Counted from the stretch's first letter, positions 22,775-34,352 are shown. The stretch is 64,000 nucleotides of DNA from Scleromitrula shiraiana (GCA_028455995.1 JABELC010000013.1:620001-684000), one strand, 5' to 3'. Notes: generated by a model not told the origin, from the letters alone. A program made the numbers and translations.

Positions 22775-23868
22775 GATTGATTTGGCGTATGCAATACGTT
22801 CTCGGTATGTATGAAAGAAAGTAAAAAGAAGAGGGAAAGAAAAACTTTGCGGTGAAGATATCTATCTACTCTAGGTAGAAGATATATCGTGTGCTCACTC
22901 TATAGGTAAGGCTGTTTTTAAGTTTTTTTTTTGGTTTGCCCGGCTGATACCTGACTAGCTAGTTAGCCTTGTTGGTGGGGGTGGTATGATTCAGATTTTG
23001 TTATTTGAGCATCGATGAGAGTGAATTTCTTTGAGATATTATTGATATTGAACAAGTTTGACTGAGCATCATAATCGATATCGTATCAAGATCAAACACA
23101 TAATAGATTGGTGCCTTCAATTATTGAGATTTTGGATAATGCTTCAAGGCGATTATATACTGTGTTGTTTGCTTGACCAGGGCTATTCCAAGCTTCGTAA
23201 ACGACTGTAGCTATGAGCCATGTTCAAATGCTAAAAATGCTTGGTGTTTGACGTTTTATATTCGATAGCTTGGTGCTCCCAAGGTGCTCTCGTGCTCCAT
23301 GGATAGATGAACTAACGGAAGGCCGGAGCCAGATGATGCACCGACGGATCAAGTCCCAGTCCACAGTCCCAAATCCCGTTATGACACCAAGTGCCCGACT
23401 GCATCTGGGCCCTTTGGATAATTATATAATCCTTACATAATATTCATTGCTGCTCTTACCTTAACACCACATGGAAGTCATGGACGACAAAGTTGCAAAA
23501 CATCAATCAAAATCTTTGAATATCAATCACAACACTTACAAATTTCATGACAATTTCATCATAAATCAATCATTCCTCCCCAAACATACCTAGGTATATA
23601 TCTCTATACATATACGAACCTTGGAAGTATTGGCTTATGATTTTGATTTTAATTTTGATTTTGATTTTGATTTTGATTCCCAATAATTCAACGGATTGAT
23701 TCCCTTTCTTGTACAGTTATACGATCACTTTGGCAATCATTTTCGCGATAATAATGTTCCTTATTCCCATTTTCATTGTTCAATATCAAGTTAGTTGAGA
23801 TCATCTCGGAGCTTTGTCTTCGATCGTACGCTATCACCTATTTCTTTGGAGGAATCGAAATTTTCATT
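22775..23868. promoter_or_regulatory. Divergent promoter region between the acyltransferase and POS5
   Basis: 1.1 kb separates the two starts. It contains a TTTTGA repeat at 23637-23678, several TACCTAGGTA-type palindromes near 23588, and AT-rich leaders. No gene-like frame is present. Confidence 0.5.
23637..23678. repeat. (TTTTGA)n microsatellite
   Basis: About seven units of the hexamer with one TTTTAA variant, in the POS5 upstream region. Confidence 0.85.
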
Positions 23869-25285
23869 ATGATCTGGAGAATTCTACCCAGAGTTCAGGC
23901 GATACAGATTGGATCATCATCGATACAAACAAGGTCTTTTAGAAGTACAGGGACTAGATTCAAGATATTAAATGTAGCAAGTCTGCCCGATCGAATCATT
24001 CCTAGATATCAACGTAAGGATGCCCTCCTAATATCAATATATATTCTTGACTCACAAGCCATATTCACATGAAAGTATATAGGGAGTCAATCAAGCGACC
24101 TTCTATCTTTACAATGGCCTTCGCCTCCAAGGAACTTTCTATTGATTCAGAAGGATCGTTCACCAGCCGTCACAGATTCACTTATTGAATATGCAAAGTT
24201 GGTTTAATTCCTTTAAATAACTTTATTTCCGCTAATCTGGGTTAAGTCATATACACTCAAATTATGACAACGCATCTCTCATATTTGAAACAAAAGCTGC
24301 TGAGACCATTCACAAGTCCTTGACCTTTCCCATTTATACGACTACTGAGCCGTCTATGTTTCTAGACAAAGTTGACATGGTAACAACACTCGGTGGGGAC
24401 GGGACTATTTTACATGCATCATCTCTGTTTAGCACCATTCGCCATGTTCCTCCCATGCTCTCCTTTAGTATGGGCACTCTGGGATTCTTGGGGGAATGGA
24501 AATTTGCCGAGTATAAACGTGCTTTTCGAGAAGTATATATGTCTGGAGCAGTTGCCGGATCTCATTTATTCCAAGATCAAAAGCATCCTCATATTCAAAC
24601 CTCTACGTCCAGCGAAGCGGTTGATATGACAGGTTGGTCCAGTATCAGAGGCAAATCAATGGGTCCTACACGAAGTTCAAAAATCCTTCTCAGGAATCGG
24701 TTAAAAGTTGAAGTTTTCGATTCTAAAGGAAATCGAGTCAGTAACGATACTGATGGAAGCGGGAAAGGAGACGTTCATGCTATGAATGAAGTAATAATTC
24801 ATCGTGGAAAGGAAGCTCATCTGGCCATTATTGAGGTCTCAGTTGGTGGTCGATTTTTAACTGAGGCTGTAGCTGATGGAATGATTATCTCTACACCAAC
24901 AGGAAGTACAGCATATAGTCTGAGTTCAGGTGGTAGTATCATTCATCCACTTGTAAAGAGTCTTCTCTTGACGCCCATATGTCCAAGGAGTCTATCCTTC
25001 AGACCTCTTGTTCTACCTGCCAATACGCCGATCACTCTTCGATTGAGTGAAAAGAATCGAGGACGCGAATTGGAGGTTAGCATTGATGGTCGAAGGCGCA
25101 GCGTTGGTGTTGGTGTTGGTATGAAAGTGGAGGTCAAGGGCGAAGAAATCGTGAAAGGTAGCGATTGGGGTGGAGGTGTACCGTGTGTGATGAGAGGAAC
25201 TAATAGCGCAATAAAGGACGACGATGGATGGGTTGGAGGCTTGAATGGCTTGCTGAAATTTAATTACCCATTTGGAGAAGAGTGA
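23869..25285 (+). CDS. POS5: Mitochondrial NAD(H) kinase Pos5-like
   Basis: Three exons read 23869-24013, 24083-24197 and 24247-25285, for about 432 aa. The first exon encodes a typical mitochondrial presequence: MIWRILPRVQAIQIGSSS, rich in Arg/Ser and without acidic residues. The second reads LQWPSPPRNFLLIQKDRSPA, a block shared by fungal Pos5 proteins. Kinase motifs follow: TTLGGDGTILHAS (GGDG phosphate loop), SMGTLGFLGEW, AMNEVIIHRG, and DGMIISTPTGSTAYSLSSGG. The enzyme phosphorylates NADH/NAD+ in the matrix and supplies NADPH for redox defence and Fe-S assembly. The exon 2/3 join (AAA|GTTGGT to AAG|TCATAT) is my weakest call: it keeps phase and gives YANHIHSNYDNAS. The start is the first ATG in frame. 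Confidence 0.92.
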
Positions 25286-26894
25286 TTGAAACGCCGGCCA
25301 TTGAGGTTACCGAGTTGAGTATGACCAATGACTTCATTCTGGAAACCCCATTCGGTATTTTGAAGATTAGTCTGGAAGGCAATATGCCACTTTCGGGCAG
25401 TCAAGACCCGGGAGCATCTCTCTCAACCGAGGATAGAACGCGGCGACATCAAACAACCAGATAGATGTAACTTCTGCCTCGGATACAACACAAATCAACA
25501 TCCAAACATCAACGTCGATGACACTGATCTGCGAAAGTAGTAACCTACTACATGTCGTTCGGTCCATGCGACAGAATCTTTGGAAGAATTTTCACCGCCA
25601 CGAGCTGTTTCATCCGCGAATGGGACCCTTCTGTATTCAATATGCGAGTGTCTTTCCTCGCGCTTGCAATACAATAAGCATTTCGGTCTGAAGATTTGAG
25701 CACAAATCGAAATCGAGATCGAAATCGAAAAGGAATAAAGATGAATACCAAGATCCAGACCTTGAAGACTTTTATAGTTCATTACTTTTGCTAAGCGCAC
25801 CTCATGGCTTACTTATTTGAGTATCGGTTTTGTGCAATATACATTCATTAAAAGCTAAATAATCTGTCAGACGACTCATCTTCCACGAATTTTGAAAGAT
25901 ATATTTGAGTTACTCGGCCACCAAACTACTGTTGAAATCTAGTGCAACCAAGGGTATGGCAAGCCGATCGGCACTCTCGGATTTCTTTGTACCCCTTCTC
26001 CACTATGGTCTGTCATATATCTCAATCTTGTTCCAACGGTGTCGGCTGTGGCCCAATCATTAATCTCCTGTTACTAAGGCTCGAAGCATGTAGTATATGC
26101 TCCGCATTTCTATACGCTCTCTGTATTCACTTAGCAAATCTGTTCTTATAGTTCTCGTTCTTTCTTGTTTATAGTCCCCGTGATTCCTCATTGATACGAG
26201 CATTGTAGTTGTCCTGTAGTCTATGATACCACCGTTCTGAGCTAGTTGTCTTGCAAGTTGTTCATCAAGCCCAAAGCCATTTCCAGAAACATTGTAGATG
26301 ATTCGGCGATGCCGAGAATCTCTCAAATTCATTCTTTGCTCTATACACTTGTCATGCGCTATATAACCCTCGGAATGAGCGGAACTAAACAGAACGGAGG
26401 TAAGTCTATCTGGAACTAGACTACTTTCGATGACCAACGCAATTTATTGGACCCAAGCACCACCAACATAGGATCTTCTTGTGCAACTTTAGCAATATTT
26501 GTGTATAGTATCACTTTTCCTATTTCGCATCTTATACCTTGGGATTTTGAAATTGCCTCTGATTCTGACCTCGAATTGCCTGCTCTTGAGATCGTCAATA
26601 TTGATTGAGGTATTTTCGCTTATTGGATTTGTACCAAAGGGACATTTTTGTTTCGGAATACAAGCATCTTTTCTCTATCGCCGCTTCCCTGTACGGGCTG
26701 ATCTTGATCCCGAGATGTGATGATACGCTTATGAGAATAAATATATAAAGGAAGGAGCAAGAAGGTCTATTCTTCCATTCTCTCATCAACAACACCAACG
26801 ATACTACAACAACAATCAGTTCTTCAACGAACCTAACAATTGAAATTTTCAACAAAACACTACCTTGCCAGTGCTCAAATCATCCTCATTCAAT
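25286..26894. other. Intergenic, no firm gene; one unsupported minus-strand frame
   Basis: The 1.6 kb contain several short frames. The most protein-like is on the minus strand at 26437-26060 (125 aa, mixed composition, no domain I recognise). Without homology or clear introns I do not call it. The right end is the promoter of the secreted protein gene. Confidence 0.5.
26742..26749 (+). promoter_or_regulatory. TATA box of the secreted-protein gene
   Basis: TATATAAA lies about 150 nt before the ATG, followed by a C/A-rich leader without upstream ATGs near the start. A strong TATA box is common for inducible fungal genes. Confidence 0.55.
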
Positions 26895-27525
26895 ATGCAA
26901 TTCACACTAGCCACCTCCTCCATCTTGATCGCAATCTCCACTGTCTCTGCCTGGGCGGTCGACGACTTCTGCTCCACTGGCGACTTGTGCTCCTGGAGCC
27001 CGTCATCTTCCTCGCCCGGTGCTCTCGAATGTAGCTGCAATCTCAAATCTCCCGATGGAACGTGAGTAATTCCATATCTCTCTTTGTTCCTTTGCTCCGT
27101 CTCACCAACCGTTTCTTCAACCCAACAACAAGCTGATCTCCTATAAACAAATCAACAGTCCCCGCTTGATCCAAGCCTTCACCAAACCCTATTATCAAGG
27201 ACTCCTCTACAATGGTTACGGAACCACTGGTATCTGTCAAAATCTTCCATTCTTACTTGATCAAAACGCAATGAGTATGAAGATCGATCCTGATAATGTT
27301 CAAGATTGTTGGTTGTATACTCAACAGGATGTTAGTTTTCTTATTTATTCTTTGCTCTCCTCCTCTTCGATCTTTTCTTCTATATCTACGGAATGGATAT
27401 ATATCTAATAATAAAAATAGTGTTCTGGTGATTTTGCCGTCATTGACGGGAATAATATCGCTATCTTTGAAGGCATCTATGAGAGGGGTGTTAGAAGTTA
27501 CATTTGTGCTCCTTGGACTGCTTAA
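26895..27525 (+). CDS. Small secreted cysteine-rich protein (effector-like, unknown function)
   Basis: Three exons read 26895-27061, 27159-27330 and 27421-27525, for 147 aa. Introns have GTGAGT/CAG and GTTAGT/TAG borders and phases close exactly. Residues 1-20 are a signal peptide (MQFTLATSSILIAISTVSAWA, cleavage probably after SAWA). The mature chain has eight cysteines: DFC, DLC, EC-S-C, GIC, DCW, DCS and YIC, enough for four disulfides. There is no membrane helix and no enzyme motif. Trp and Tyr are plentiful (YYQGLLYNGYGTTG). The splice joins put Cys 7 right after intron 2. It resembles the lineage-restricted small secreted proteins of plant-associated Leotiomycetes, but I recognise no named family, and an effector role is inference. 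It lies beside an MFS transporter with which no link is evident. Confidence 0.85.
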
Positions 27526-28139
27526 GTGTCTTATGTTTTCCTGCATTTTTATTCGCTCTCTTTTCCCTTTGCGTCTGGTGCATGAGAACGAGGGTCCAAG
27601 GATACAATCTGGGATATTTCGTAGGATGGGGTTGCTTGAATTAGTTAGATATAGTGTCGGGTTGCTTTCTTCATCTGACGTGGTTTTACCCTATTTGATT
27701 TGGCTGGCGGTTGCATTTGATTTGGGGAGTTTTCTAATCTTCTCCTTCTTTTTCTTTTTCTTCTACTCCTTACAGCTGGAATCCAACATTCCTGTTTTTT
27801 TGTTCCTTTCTAGTTCTTTCTTTTGTTCTTTCATCTGCATGGCGAGGTTTTAAGGCTCATTGTGATTTAGTGTTTGGTAGTATACAATATCCATCAACAC
27901 CTATATCTTATGTTGGTTGAAGTTTTAGCAAGAGGAAATATACTAGGCAATTTTCAAGAAAAGAATCTTTTCTCGGAATTTTCTTGTTCAGTCTTGAGTT
28001 CGAAAATGTGATATTTTCTACTATCCTTCCCCATCTTATTACTTCTTCAGGACTAACCTTCATCACCGTAACTATTATCTCCCCTTCCCTAATACATACC
28101 ACTCCACTCTATTCCTATCTCAACTTATCCCTCTTCCAA
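27526..28139. other. Convergent intergenic region
   Basis: These 614 bp hold the 3' regions of the secreted protein (+) and MFS gene (-). A pyrimidine-rich stretch lies at 27740-27840. No further gene is seen. Confidence 0.6.
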
Positions 28140-29926
28140 CTAAACCGTATACCTAAACTCCGGATGTCTATGTCCCAACATCTCTCTCTCCTCACTCCCC
28201 ACCGCTAGTCTTCCATCCCTGCCACCCTTCTCCCTAACCCCATTCTCCCACCTACAATAGGCCATTGTTCCTGCGGTCACAAAAATACATAAGCCCAATA
28301 CTCCCAAATTGATCCCATGGCCCGTTGTATAACGTGGTGCGTCGGCCGCTATGTATGTGAATGTTGCGATGAAGGCAGCGGTGTTGGCGAGTCCGATTTG
28401 GAGTCCTGTGGCGGTGGCTCGTACATAGTGAGGGGAGGTGTTGTTGGTTAGCCAGCCTATGGGGTAGGGTTTATTAGTTGAGAAATTGAGTTATGATAAG
28501 AGAGATTATAAGTGATGCAGAGGGAGGGGAAAAATGGAGGAGATATACAAACCCATAACGATAGGTGGACAGGCAAAACTTCCCGCTGCGACAAGAAATG
28601 TTCCGCCGTATTGGATGTGAGGTTGTGAGATACATATTAGCATTATATAACCGATTATGGCGATGCTGGCGCAGATGAGCATCAATATGCCACGACACTT
28701 GTAGTGATCTGAGAGACTAGTCACGAGGATTACGCTGAGGAATGCTGCAATGTTTGGGGGTACGGTGAGGAGATTTGCTGTTGAGTAGGTTAATGATGTT
28801 GCATTGTTGATATGCACATGGTTGTGTTAGAGTGATAGGGAAAAAACAAGTATAATCCTACCTTTTACCCTGGTGTATCCAAGAGCTGAAATGATTGTTG
28901 GTAAGAAGAGGGAAAATGAATAAATGGGTGTGATGACGAGAAAGAAGTTGAGAGAAAGGAGCCAGGTATTCCAGTTGAAAACGGCGAGTTTAACCCAATG
29001 CCAGGAGAACTTTTCATTGTCGATGTTGGCTACTGGTGAAGCACCATGAGAATCAAGTTTCATGCGGTGAATTGCCACATATCGTTCCTCGTCTGTTAGA
29101 AATTTCGATTGAGAAGGGGTATGCGGGAGAAAACGTATCGCTACAATTCCGTAGATAATAGTAATAGCACCTTCTAAGAAGAAAATAAATGGCCAGCCGT
29201 TATATCCAGGGGTTTTGATTTCGGAAAGCCCAGTAGCGAGAAGTCCTCCGAAGGCTCCTGATAATGGGGCAGCACAGTAGAAGAGGCCAATTCGACGCAT
29301 GAGTTGGTGACGACGATAGAACATGGCGAGATAGATGATCATTCCTCCTAACAAACCACCTTCCATTAGGCCCAGGAAAAATCGTGCGATCATTAATCCG
29401 GTCCATGTTTTTACAAACCCGATGCATAGACTTATGATTCCCCATCCGATTACTAGACCGGGGAGATAGTATCCAGCGCCCACTCGTTTGACCAACCAGT
29501 TTGACGGTACTATTTAGAAGTTAATAAACATGCAGCTTCAACACATGGAACGAGAAATGAAGGAGAATCCGTAAATAACATACCATCAACACAAATATAA
29601 GGAACATAAAAGATAGCCAAAGCAATATTAAATTTCGTCCCCTTCAGAATCCCCAAATCCGCAGCCAACCCATCAATCTTCGCATTTCCAATATTCGATC
29701 GATCGATGAATGCTAATAGCCATAGTCCAAATAACCATGGTACGATATGTTTATCGAATTTTCTGGTAATAAGACGATCTAGTTCGGGTGTGATTTGAAT
29801 TTGTTCCCCAGCATCGTCTAGATCCACGTTTTCCAATCCCGTGGATTGCACTTTCTCTTCGATCATATCTGCACTTGGAATATCTGATGGGGGTTTTGAG
29901 ACCCTTGTTTCAAGATTAGTCTGCAT
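28140..29926 (-). CDS. MFS transporter, anion:cation symporter (Dal5/Tna1-like) family
   Basis: Four exons read 29926-29584, 29509-28862, 28777-28553 and 28456-28140, for about 510 aa. The joins ICVD-VPSNWLVKR, GYTRVK-ANLLTVPP and PPIVMG-WLTNNTSP are standard for the allantoate permease family and fix the introns. Hallmarks are LLAFIDRSNIGNAKI in helix 1, ARFFLGLMEGGLLGG, and YYLPGLVIGWGIISL. About twelve hydrophobic helices fit a full-length carrier; the N-terminus is a soluble acidic 60-residue tail. The family imports anionic organic compounds (allantoate, nicotinate, vitamins); the substrate cannot be read from sequence. The chosen ATG precedes MQTNLETRVSK; the frame upstream has no other ATG. 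The donor of intron 3 is GTTTGT. Confidence 0.93.
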
Positions 29927-31043
29927 AGTCGCAATTCTGGAGGATTCTGGGTTTGGCAAAAAGGGTAGTATGAACAGATGATTTGAATAGGTCTAGAAGT
30001 GCGTAGGAAATTTCCAAAGGTTGTGCCACTACTTAATGATTCACTTCAATGTTTTGCAACACTGTATTCTACTAGAACACATTCACCGTAACACAAGATG
30101 AATGTTATAAAAAAAGAAGCTTATCGTCCTGAAGGCGGGGAAAAACTACCGTCTCATCCCTGGAGATTGGATGCGGGGTTTGGGACAGGGGAGTATGCAT
30201 TCTGGAGGTAGCATGTCCAATCAGTAGGTCTTTTTATACAAATTGTTGGTTTGTGGTCATTGTAAGTGTAACCTTTCGAGTTGTCACCGCTAGATAATAA
30301 TCATGACCTGCCACAAGTCGTCGGCAATCACATGGTTGTAGTGCTGATTTTCTACTGCCTCGCTGGACAGTTCAAGGTCGATGGCTCAAGTCTACAACTT
30401 GTGACTTGAAAGTTGATTTGGTGGAATGATAGATAGGTCAAAATTCTCAAGATTTGCGAATTGTTGAATTCACGTGACTCTACATGTTAAAATAATGAAC
30501 GATTGTTTGCCTACCATGTCAGACGGGGGCTCCGCAGTCCTTACTATGTGTTGCTGTCAAAGCCACGAGAAAACAGTTGTGCCTAAGAGCAAGGCGTATT
30601 GTATGGTAGGGGATCAATTCACACGACGTCATGCTTTTGCAGAAGCGGGGATATATGTATAGGATCGATGACAGAGTTCCTGTGCTCTACTCATGCTGCT
30701 AATCACAGAGCTGTGTTTTTCTCGATTAAATTCGGGCAAATTTATTCCTGACTTCTTATGGATTACCCCATAACAAGATGCATTATGCCTTGGATTGCTA
30801 AGATGCTGGGGATGTGGTCGAATTTCCTAATTAGGTTATTTCGAGTAGCGAGAGGCTGTAATGTCTATCGTTGAGATTTTGGTATATGCCATGAATTAGG
30901 TTGTACAATTTGATTTAAATCAGGCTGAGCAACAAGATATATATAAAATACAACTATCTCGTAATAATGTTTCGGGTTTGTTCTTCATCTACCTATTTCT
31001 TTGACTTTACAACCGTAATTCAACATATCCAGTTACAACCGAA
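29927..31043. other. Divergent intergenic region
   Basis: 1.1 kb separates the MFS start and the next plus-strand gene. A TATATATAAAA box at 30938-30948 lies about 100 nt before the ATG at 31044. The rest is AT-rich without gene-like frames. Confidence 0.55.
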
Positions 31044-31934
31044 ATGAGAATGTTATTCAATTACGAGAGCAGGAGCGAAATAGCTCAACAAAAATATCAA
31101 CATCAAAATCCTACATCATCTGAGAATGATTCCAGCACGCCCACCAACGAGGAAGTTCTGTCTCAAGCCCTCGAGTTCATCTACCATGTCCCTCCACCCA
31201 GCTACACACCATTGCCTCTCCCAAAACCCATAGCAATACCGCAAACAGTATCCGATCTCGGCCAGCCCTTCGCACGAGTATATGCACCATCAATCGGCCC
31301 CTACACTATCACGATGCGTGATTTCGTCGAATTCATCGACAATCTAAATGTCGTCGCAACGGCCAATCCTCCCCTTCAAGTCGTCAATTTAGTCGGTGTT
31401 GTCCTAGGAATGGTACCATACCACTGGGCACAACTTGCAGGAACCGGTATCCAAGCAGTAGCAAAGATTGGCTCTGCAGCTGTTAGTAAGTCGAGAACGG
31501 ATACATATATGCAGAAAGTCAATACTGTTTTCTTTGCACCACGTGGATTGAAAGCTTCAATTATGAGTATGGAGGCTATGGCTTTCGAGGTGAAAATTCC
31601 GCCTGATACGGCGGGATTGGCTCCTGTTACGGATGAAAATGTTAGGACGACGGTTTTGCAGAGACGTTTGCAGGGGATTGGACCGTATGTGATGGATCTA
31701 ACATTCAATGTACCACCTCCGGCACCACATACTACTGTGCTGGCAAAAATTAGTCCAAGGCAGGTGAAGAAGCAGGTGGCAAGAAATGACGAGAAAGCTA
31801 TGAAGAAGCGGAAGAAAGAACTTGAGAAGATGGGAAAGTATGATGAGAAGGGAGAGAAATCACAGAGGAAAATACAAAAGGAAATGGGAAAGATAGATTT
31901 AGAAGTAAAAGAAACACAGTGGGAACTTGAATGA
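31044..31934 (+). CDS. Uncharacterised fungal protein, frame ended by an in-frame TGA
   Basis: A single exon of 296 codons ends at TGA 31932-31934. The middle holds a compact, partly hydrophobic domain: GQPFARVYAPSIGPY, MRDFVEFIDNLNVVATANPP, VVNLVGVVLGMVPYHWAQLAG, then a Gly/Ala stretch and an ANT-rich module KVNTVFFAPRGLKASIMSMEA. This block is familiar to me from hypothetical proteins common in Pezizomycotina, several per genome; no function is known to me. The segment after residue 245 is a K/E-rich charged helix. The helix does not finish at the TGA: the same frame stays open for another 71 codons (listed separately). Upstream is a TATA box at about -100. It may be a real short protein, a recent nonsense allele, or a readthrough gene. 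Confidence 0.75.
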   Translation: MRMLFNYESRSEIAQQKYQHQNPTSSENDSSTPTNEEVLSQALEFIYHVPPPSYTPLPLPKPIAIPQTVSDLGQPFARVYAPSIGPYTITMRDFVEFIDNLNVVATANPPLQVVNLVGVVLGMVPYHWAQLAGTGIQAVAKIGSAAVSKSRTDTYMQKVNTVFFAPRGLKASIMSMEAMAFEVKIPPDTAGLAPVTDENVRTTVLQRRLQGIGPYVMDLTFNVPPPAPHTTVLAKISPRQVKKQVARNDEKAMKKRKKELEKMGKYDEKGEKSQRKIQKEMGKIDLEVKETQWELE

Positions 31935-32150
31935 CTGGAGACAAGCGAAAGTAGTAAAAAGAACGAGAAAGCCCACAAAAAGTTGGAGAAGGAAATGGTC
32001 AAATTGGAAAAGGAGAAGATAAAATTGGAGGATAAGTTGATTGAGGAAAGCAAAAGGGGTAAGAAGGATGAGAAGAGAAAAGAGAAGAAGGAAAGCAAGG
32101 AGATGAAACAAGCCAAGAAAACACTCTGGATAGTGATTGAGAATGCTTGA
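31935..32150 (+). pseudogene. Open continuation of the preceding frame beyond TGA
   Basis: Directly after the TGA at 31932-31934 the same frame runs 71 codons to a second TGA at 32148-32150. It keeps the heptad-like K/E/L pattern of the upstream helix (KLEKEMVKLEKEKIKLEDKL) and ends with a hydrophobic tail KTLWIVIENA, which looks like a true C-terminus. The stop context is GAA TGA CTG. The composition match to the upstream part argues that this was, or is, coding. Confidence 0.6.
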
Positions 32151-32399
32151 GAAATTTTAAAGGAAATCTTGTTGTATTATTAGACATTTCAACCCATGAG
32201 TAAATGGATATCAATCTTCTGAGATCAATTCTCGCAATCAAATTGACATTCTACTTGTCGACAAACATCAGGTTCATAGTTTGACATTCTTCTTTTCATG
32301 TTTCTACAACACATCTCATTCCTTATGCAGCATATTGCTATAACAATAATCAAGCGTAATACCCAGCATCACCACACTACCAGCAGATCAAAAGTCATT

Positions 32400-34352
32400 T
32401 CATGTCGACTTCGACATCTCAAATCGTCTTTCATCTACACTGGATTTCGCAAATTTCCCTTTCTGTCTCAACTTCTTTCCATACTTCATAAACATGTAAG
32501 GACTAATTAGCCATAAAGTAGCCACACCAGCTAAAATGGACCCCGCAACATTTGATCCCAGAACACTATACATTTGTGATGCAAAGATGGGGAAGACACC
32601 AGAGAGTATAGCTCTCAATGTTGAATAGGCAGCAAATGCAGAGGATGCGTAGACGGTGTATGTCTATCTTATCGTGAGCTCAAGGACAAAAATTGAAAAG
32701 ATTGGGTGAGCATAGTGCTACTAACTTACATCAGCTAAATAATTCCCTAGTGCATATTCAATTTCATTAGCAGCAAATCCGGCACCAGCAAGTCCAATCA
32801 TTGGTACGACCCAATCAATGCCGTGAACTAACGGCGGTGTCGTCCATGCGATTAGCCATAATCCAACTGCCAACGCTGGAGCACCTGTAGCAAACCCAAG
32901 AATTTTATCTTCCGGCTCCAGACTTCTCTTTTCGGCACGATTTTTGAGATGGCGAAACTCAAGTAATCGTACTGAAATACCACAGAACATTCCTGTCAAA
33001 TATGCTATGAACGCCAAAGTGTAGGATGTCTCAGTGAACCCATATGGCTTGAATACGATATCAAGAGATTCAGTGAAGAGGAAAACCAGAGAAAATGCTA
33101 TCGCGGATAAAGTTGCCATAGTGTAGATAATTGGTTCTTGGAAAAATAGTCTCGCTGGCTGAATGATCGCACTTTGACAGAATGTGCTAAAGTCGGGAAC
33201 ATGTTCATCTGCAGTTTGGGTACGAAGTTTCAAGGAGCCCGCGTGTGGTTGTAGAGTGCGGAGGTACCTTCCCAAGATTTTACTTGGTCGTGTTTCGGAT
33301 ATGCTGAGGACAAGGACTATTAATATACAGGTGGATATTATACTTCCCATATAGTAAATCCATCGCCTATAGTGAGGAATTTATCAGTCTATGACAATAG
33401 ATGTTAGGTTCTAACCCCTACTTACCAGTGATATATACTTGTGATATAGGCTCCATATATAGGTCTAGGAGATGAATTAGTATGGATTCGAGTGGCAATC
33501 CACGAAAAGAATGTTCACACTTACCCTAAAGCGACACCCAATCCAGCCGAAAGTACCCATAGATATATAGCAAAACCTTGAGACTGCGGCTTCCACATAT
33601 CTTCAAGACTACCCACGATGATGGTTGCAGGTACAGATGCTGTCACTCCCATCATAAAGCGGCCAATGTATGCGCCTGCTATTGAAGGCACTAGACCTGT
33701 GATGAGGCAGCTTATGGGTAATAGGATAGCTGCGCATATGAATATTGGTCTTCTTCCAAAGGCCTCTGAATAAGGTGGGAATACAATACTCCCTAGAGTT
33801 TCGCCTAGTACGTACCTAAGTGAATGTTGATAAGTGAAAAATTTCTCATTGGGCAGTTATTCTATGCGCTCACATGAGGGAAAATGCAACAAGCGACTGT
33901 GTTTGTGAGATGCCATATTCTACTGCAACTGGTGTAGCTGCGATTAACTTTACATGATTAGCTCAGGCATTGGATAGAATGATGGAGGACAAACGCCTGC
34001 TGATTGTAGAAGAGCACTACGTAGAATTAGAAGTTAGAAACTAACAGGGTGGATTGAACTATGCTTGGAGAAAGTTTATACGTCTTCATCTGACAACATA
34101 CCTAAAAGCATCTAGCAAGAAAATGCAAGCTGTACTATATAATTTCCGTTTTAGAGGTCAATTTCGAGGGTATTTTTGGTTTTCGGGATGCCAATCAATA
34201 ATATTGGTTCCTGACAATTGCAATCCTAGAACCTCAATTTCCCGAAAGAGACCTAGGTTGTAGCCATGAATTTCTCTGGGTATTGGTGATAGCGGTGACT
34301 TGCTGAGATCCGAATTGGTTAAAGATCCAGTCTGTCTCTCTATATCAAACAT
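32400..34352 (-). pseudogene. MFS drug:H+ antiporter (DHA1) gene with an in-frame TGA in exon 1
   Basis: Seven exons read 34352-34102, 34016-33995, 33947-33874, 33815-33525, 33464-33426, 33366-32730 and 32663-32400; phases close throughout, giving 524 residues plus one internal stop. DHA1 motifs are clear: YVLGETLGSIVFPPYSEAFGRRPIF (motif A region), IGRFMMGVTASVPATIIVG, GLGVALGPIYGAYI, and YHWRWIYYMGSI. At codon 65 (34160-34158) the frame has TGA exactly where the family has Trp in the NPxNW...K segment (WHPENQKYPRN*PLKRK). No GT lies close enough to splice it out. Exon 2 is only 22 nt. The rest of the frame is intact, so the lesion is recent, a sequencing error, or tolerated. No ATG just downstream would rescue helix 1. 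Confidence 0.8.

Noticed and set aside
26060..26437. 125-codon minus-strand frame (FSSAHSEGYIAHDKC...)
   Set aside because: Mixed composition looks protein-like, but there is no recognisable family, no clear introns and no promoter signal; kept only as a note.
31376..32116. 246-codon minus-strand frame, Phe/Ser/Leu-rich
   Set aside because: It is the antisense shadow of the K/E-rich coding strand; the sense strand has protein-like domains and continuous helix composition.
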